The notes beneath the pieces are model-generated. The model was not told the DNA's origin and did no database searches. It saw only the letters and a program-made list of their open reading frames with translations. Positions 41,839 through 44,623 of a DNA stretch of 44,623 nucleotides are shown piece after piece; within the stretch, counting starts at the first letter, position 1; every line of letters starts with the position of its first letter. This stretch comes from Rhodospirillaceae bacterium (GTDB lineage: Bacteria; Pseudomonadota; Alphaproteobacteria; SHVZ01): positions 1 to 44,623 of the forward strand of contig JAEULB010000155.1 in assembly GCA_016792585.1 (NCBI GenBank), in the 5' to 3' direction. Both the position numbers and the translations under genes were made by a program.

Positions 41839-41870
41839 TTAAGGTGCCGTTAAACTTGCTCGGCTAGACA
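41839..41870 (+). promoter_or_regulatory. CtrA box and promoter of the PAS kinase
   Basis: Perfect CtrA consensus TTAA-GGTGCCG-TTAA (41839-41853, spacer 7). A -10-like GCTAGACA lies at 41863-41870; the -35 region it implies (about 41842-41847) is inside the CtrA box, as in CtrA-activated promoters. The start point would be near 41877, 5 bases before the ATG. TTAA is scarce in this GC-rich window, so a chance match of both half-sites is unlikely. The box is palindromic, so the divergent crcB unit could also be affected. Confidence 0.7.
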
Positions 41871-41881
41871 GGCCGGCTCCG

Positions 41882-43882
41882 ATGACGCGAGACCATGCAA
41901 GGATGACCGACGACGGCCGCCGCTCCGCCGCCGACCTGACGCAGGACGCGCTCAGTCCCGCGACCGGCACCGGCCGCCACGCGGTGACCGAGGAGGAGCG
42001 CCGGCTTCTCGACTTCGCCGAAGTCTCCTCCGACTGGTTCTACGAGCTCGATCGGGATCTCAAATTCTCGCTGCTTTCGTCCGGCTCTTCGGCCAGGACC
42101 GGCGAAGACCCGTCGGCGCTGCTGGGCAAGACCCCGATCAAGGACGGCATCCAGGTCGGGGACGAGGCCTGGGCGGCCCACCTTGCCGACCTCGACGCCC
42201 ACCGGCCGGTCGTCGACTTCCGCTTCGCGCGCATGGATGCCGACGGCAGGCTCCGCCACTTCAGCATCAACGCGAAGCCGCTCTTCGACGGCAACGGCGA
42301 CTTCGCCGGCTACCGCGGCACCGGCCGCGAGATCACTCAGATCGTCAATGCCGAGAAGTTCCTCCGCGACATCATCGACGCGGTGCCCGCCGTCATCATG
42401 GTCAAGGACGCCGAATCCCGCTACGTGATGATGAACGACTACTACGCCCAGACCATCCTCGGCACGACGCCGGCGATCGGCACGGGCATGGTCAGCGGCG
42501 CCTTCCTCGGCGACAAGGCGGCGGCGATCGGGCGGGCACAGGACCAGGCGGTGCTTGCGTCCGGCGTCACCAGCCAACCCTTCCAGCGGATGATGCCGAT
42601 CGCCGACGGCACGAGCCGCGCCTTCCTGGTGAAGAAGGTGCCGCTCAACGACGGCAGCGGTCCGCCGTCGCGCGTGCTCACCGTTGGCATGGACATCACG
42701 CCGCTCAAGGATGCGGAGAAGGCGATCATCGACGCGCAGGCGAGGCTGCGCGAGAGCGAGAAGCGCTTTCGCGACTTCGCCGAGTCCTCCTCGCACTGGC
42801 TCTGGGAGCTCGATCGCGAGCTTCGCTACACCTTCGTCTCTGACGGCGTGCGCGCGATGACGGGCTTGCCGCCCGAGGACTACATCGGCATGCGCCTCTT
42901 CGACACGCATGCGGGCCAGGGCATGGACCCGGCGGCGAAGCGGCAGTTCCTCGAGGTGCTCGACAAGCGCGAGCCGTTCCTCGACGTGCCGGTGATCCAG
43001 ACCGCCGCCGACGGCCGCATCCGCCACCTCCGCATCTCGGGCCGGCCGTTCTTCGACGACACCGGCTATTTCCTCGGCCATCGCGGCTCGACCCGCGACG
43101 TGACCCCGCAATACGACGCCGAGGCCGACTCGGCGAAGTGGCGGCAGGCCCGCGACATCGCCGCGGCGGCCGACCATGCCAAGACCCGTTTCCTCGCGCA
43201 TATGAGCCACGAGCTGCGCACGCCGCTGAACGCGATCCTGGGCTTCTCGGAGATCATGTCGGAGGAGCTGTTCGGGCCCTTGGGCGCCAAGAACTATCTC
43301 GACTACGCCCGCGACATCGGTGCCAGCGGCCGGCACCTGCTCGGCATCATCAACGACCTGCTCGACATGTCGCGGATCGAGCTCGGCCAGTTTCAGCAAT
43401 CGCCCGAGAACGTCGCGCTCGTCGAGCTCGTCGATGAGTCGGTGCGGATGGCGCGGGGATACGCGCAAGGGTTGGGAGCCGAGATCGAGGCGGCCCGGGT
43501 CGACGAAGCCTGGGTCGTCCATGTCGATCGCCGCTCGATCCGCCAGGTGCTGCTGAACCTTCTCTCGAACGCGGCGAAGTTCACGCCGGCCGGCCATCGC
43601 ATCTGGGTGCGCGTCGAAGGCGACCGGGAGGGAGATCTGACCGTCACCGTCGCCGACACCGGCTCGGGCATTCCGGCCGAACGGCTGGCGACGATCTTCG
43701 AGCCGTTCCAGCAGGGAACCGCCGAACAGGCGCGAGGCCGGCGCGGGGCCGGCCTCGGTCTATGGCTCAGTCGTTCGTTGGTCGAATTGCACGGTGGCCG
43801 GCTGGAGGTCGACAGTCGCGAGGGGGAAGGGACGACCGCCATCGTCACTCTTCCCGCCTCACGGATCGTCGCCAGGCCCTGA
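41882..43882 (+). CDS. PAS-domain sensor histidine kinase (PleC/DivJ-like)
   Basis: 666-aa soluble kinase. PAS-like domains at about residues 40-155, 160-285 and 295-415 (the first and third share the SSDWFYELDRDL / SSHWLWELDRELRY start), then HisKA with His443 in HMSHELRTPLNAILGFSEIM, whose following text ELFGPLGAKNYLDYARDIGASG is characteristic of alphaproteobacterial PleC/DivJ/CckA-type kinases. The HATPase has NLLSNAAKFTP, DTGSGIP and GAGLGLWLSRSLV. No membrane segment and no receiver domain. The start is ATG 41882; ATG 41903 is an alternative. A CtrA box upstream suggests cell-cycle control. Its partner may be a DivK-type single receiver encoded elsewhere. Confidence 0.93.
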   Translation: MTRDHARMTDDGRRSAADLTQDALSPATGTGRHAVTEEERRLLDFAEVSSDWFYELDRDLKFSLLSSGSSARTGEDPSALLGKTPIKDGIQVGDEAWAAHLADLDAHRPVVDFRFARMDADGRLRHFSINAKPLFDGNGDFAGYRGTGREITQIVNAEKFLRDIIDAVPAVIMVKDAESRYVMMNDYYAQTILGTTPAIGTGMVSGAFLGDKAAAIGRAQDQAVLASGVTSQPFQRMMPIADGTSRAFLVKKVPLNDGSGPPSRVLTVGMDITPLKDAEKAIIDAQARLRESEKRFRDFAESSSHWLWELDRELRYTFVSDGVRAMTGLPPEDYIGMRLFDTHAGQGMDPAAKRQFLEVLDKREPFLDVPVIQTAADGRIRHLRISGRPFFDDTGYFLGHRGSTRDVTPQYDAEADSAKWRQARDIAAAADHAKTRFLAHMSHELRTPLNAILGFSEIMSEELFGPLGAKNYLDYARDIGASGRHLLGIINDLLDMSRIELGQFQQSPENVALVELVDESVRMARGYAQGLGAEIEAARVDEAWVVHVDRRSIRQVLLNLLSNAAKFTPAGHRIWVRVEGDREGDLTVTVADTGSGIPAERLATIFEPFQQGTAEQARGRRGAGLGLWLSRSLVELHGGRLEVDSREGEGTTAIVTLPASRIVARP

Positions 43883-43893
43883 GTTGCTGCGGC

Positions 43894-44109
43894 TCAGTGC
43901 ACGCTGAGCGGCTCGAGCTCGTGCTGGCGGATCGCAGCGAAGGCGATCTCGCGGTTGGGGGCGAGGCCCATCTGGGTGCCGTCGGCGGCGCAGATCGCGA
44001 ACCGCATCTCGTCCTCGACGACGATCGGCTTCACATAGGCCACGAAGTTCATGCCGAGCCGCGCCAGATCGGTCGGGGTCATCGGGCTGTAGGTTTCGTT
44101 CTCGGTCAT
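43894..44109 (-). CDS. DUF1150-family protein
   Basis: 71-aa acidic protein of the DUF1150 family, typical of alphaproteobacteria and usually encoded just after a small heat-shock protein, as here. It is recognisable by TDLARLGMNFVAYVKPI and GLAPNREIAFAAIRQHELEPLSVH. AGGAG lies about 9 bases before ATG 44109; longer readings upstream have no support. Function unknown; co-expression with Hsp20 suggests a stress role. It converges on the PAS kinase gene with 11 bases between. Confidence 0.88.
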   Translation of the reverse strand: MTENETYSPMTPTDLARLGMNFVAYVKPIVVEDEMRFAICAADGTQMGLAPNREIAFAAIRQHELEPLSVH

Positions 44110-44152
44110 CTTTACGGCTCCTTCCTCCGGGTCCCCTGAGGGCCCCCGGTCA

Positions 44153-44602
44153 TCAGGACTTCGTCGTCCTGGTATCGACGATCCGGCTCGCCTTCGCCGG
44201 CTTGATCTCGATGTTCCTGACGCGGCTCTCCTGCTCCGGGCGGACGAGGTCGATGTGGAGAAGCCCGTTGTCGAGCTCGGCTCCGAGAACCTCAATGCCC
44301 TCGGCCAGGACAAAGCTCCGTTGGAACTGCCGGGCGGCGATTCCCCGGTGTAGATACACGCGCTCGCCTGCCTCTTCCTGCCGACCGCGGACGGTCAGCT
44401 GACTGTTCTCTGTCTGGATCTGCAGGTCGCGTTCCCCGAACCCCGCCACCGCGAGGGTGATGCGGATCCGGTTCTCGCCGATCTGCTCGATGTTGTAGGG
44501 CGGGTAGCCTTCGCCCGACATCTTGGCGATGCGGTCGACGGCCCGCTCGAAATGATCGAAACCCAGCAGGAACGGGCTGTTGAAGAGCGGCATACGGCTC
44601 AC
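44153..44602 (-). CDS. Small heat-shock protein, Hsp20/alpha-crystallin family
   Basis: ATP-independent chaperone that holds unfolding proteins. The N-terminal arm MPLFNSPFLLGFDHFERAVDRI and IEQIGENRIRITLAVAGFGERDL introduce the alpha-crystallin domain (about residues 35-130), which contains LTVRGRQEE, YLHRGIAARQFQRSFVLAEG and AELDNGLLHIDL; the C-terminal extension has a conserved I-x-I-type pattern (IEIKPA). The start GTG 44602 has AAGGAGG just upstream. The length of 149 aa is normal. The upstream promoter and any RNA thermometer lie beyond the window. Confidence 0.95.
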   Translation of the reverse strand: MSRMPLFNSPFLLGFDHFERAVDRIAKMSGEGYPPYNIEQIGENRIRITLAVAGFGERDLQIQTENSQLTVRGRQEEAGERVYLHRGIAARQFQRSFVLAEGIEVLGAELDNGLLHIDLVRPEQESRVRNIEIKPAKASRIVDTRTTKS

Positions 44603-44623
44603 GGCCTCCTCCTTGAGCGAGCG

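Noticed and set aside
41720..41880. Fluoride riboswitch upstream of crcB
   Set aside because: I searched the minus strand for the conserved GGCGATGG-type core and pseudoknot pieces and found nothing similar.
1..44623. CRISPR arrays, insertion sequences, tRNA or rRNA genes
   Set aside because: No regularly spaced repeats, transposase motifs, tRNA-like cloverleaf or rRNA core sequences were noticed. A covariance-model search would be needed for certainty.

Overview
The window is GC-rich, gene-dense DNA from an alphaproteobacterium, most likely of the Rhodospirillales/Reyranella type; this is inferred from gene content, not from a database search. The best evidence is the linkage dnaA-rpsT-echA-mutM / ubiE-ubiB / dut / moeB, an Hsp20-DUF1150 pair, and a perfect CtrA-type box (TTAA-N7-TTAA) in front of a PleC/DivJ-like histidine kinase. 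No tRNA, rRNA, CRISPR array, insertion sequence or prophage was seen, and every coding region inside the window looks intact. Only pnp is cut, by the left edge.

Layout. 1-4370 (+): the 3' end of pnp closed by a strong hairpin, a glycerophosphodiesterase, a TPR-2OG/Fe(II) oxygenase fusion, and a MarR regulator-MATE pump pair with visible palindromic operators. 4367-9012 (-): a tight three-gene unit of alpha/beta-hydrolase-domain protein, recQ and a class II aldolase. 9124-15400: a catabolic island with two enolase-superfamily dehydratases, a UxaA-type dehydratase split into large and small subunits, a BenE transporter, a creatininase-family amidohydrolase and a PhnZ-like HD-domain oxygenase. 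15503-20612 (+): an MDR reductase, a DNA-3-methyladenine glycosylase, a second MATE pump and a PAS-GGDEF-EAL protein. 20620-26338: a petP/petR-like regulatory block (histidine kinase, OmpR-type regulator, hybrid kinase, MarR regulator) divergent from ilvE.

26342-35905: the core housekeeping block. dnaA has a clear intrinsic terminator and rpsT a near-consensus sigma70 promoter. After mutM and the ubiquinone genes, dut is followed directly by an Rrf2 regulator, cysK (with a perfect dyad in between) and moeB. coaBC, commonly found between ubiB and dut in this group, is absent. 35895-38708 (-): two D-2-hydroxyacid dehydrogenases flank an HpaI-type aldolase. 38772-41719 (-): crcB, an M20 amidohydrolase and a third MATE pump, packed with no spacing. 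41882 to the end: the CtrA-box kinase, then DUF1150 and Hsp20.

The most interesting signals are regulatory. The MarR and OmpR-type regulators have promoter elements placed so that their mRNAs should be leaderless or nearly so, and the PAS kinase may show a weaker version. The MarR palindrome sits exactly in the promoter spacer and recurs inside the start of the pump gene. The CtrA box overlaps the -35 region of a kinase promoter. I found no wholly new multi-gene defence or mobile system.
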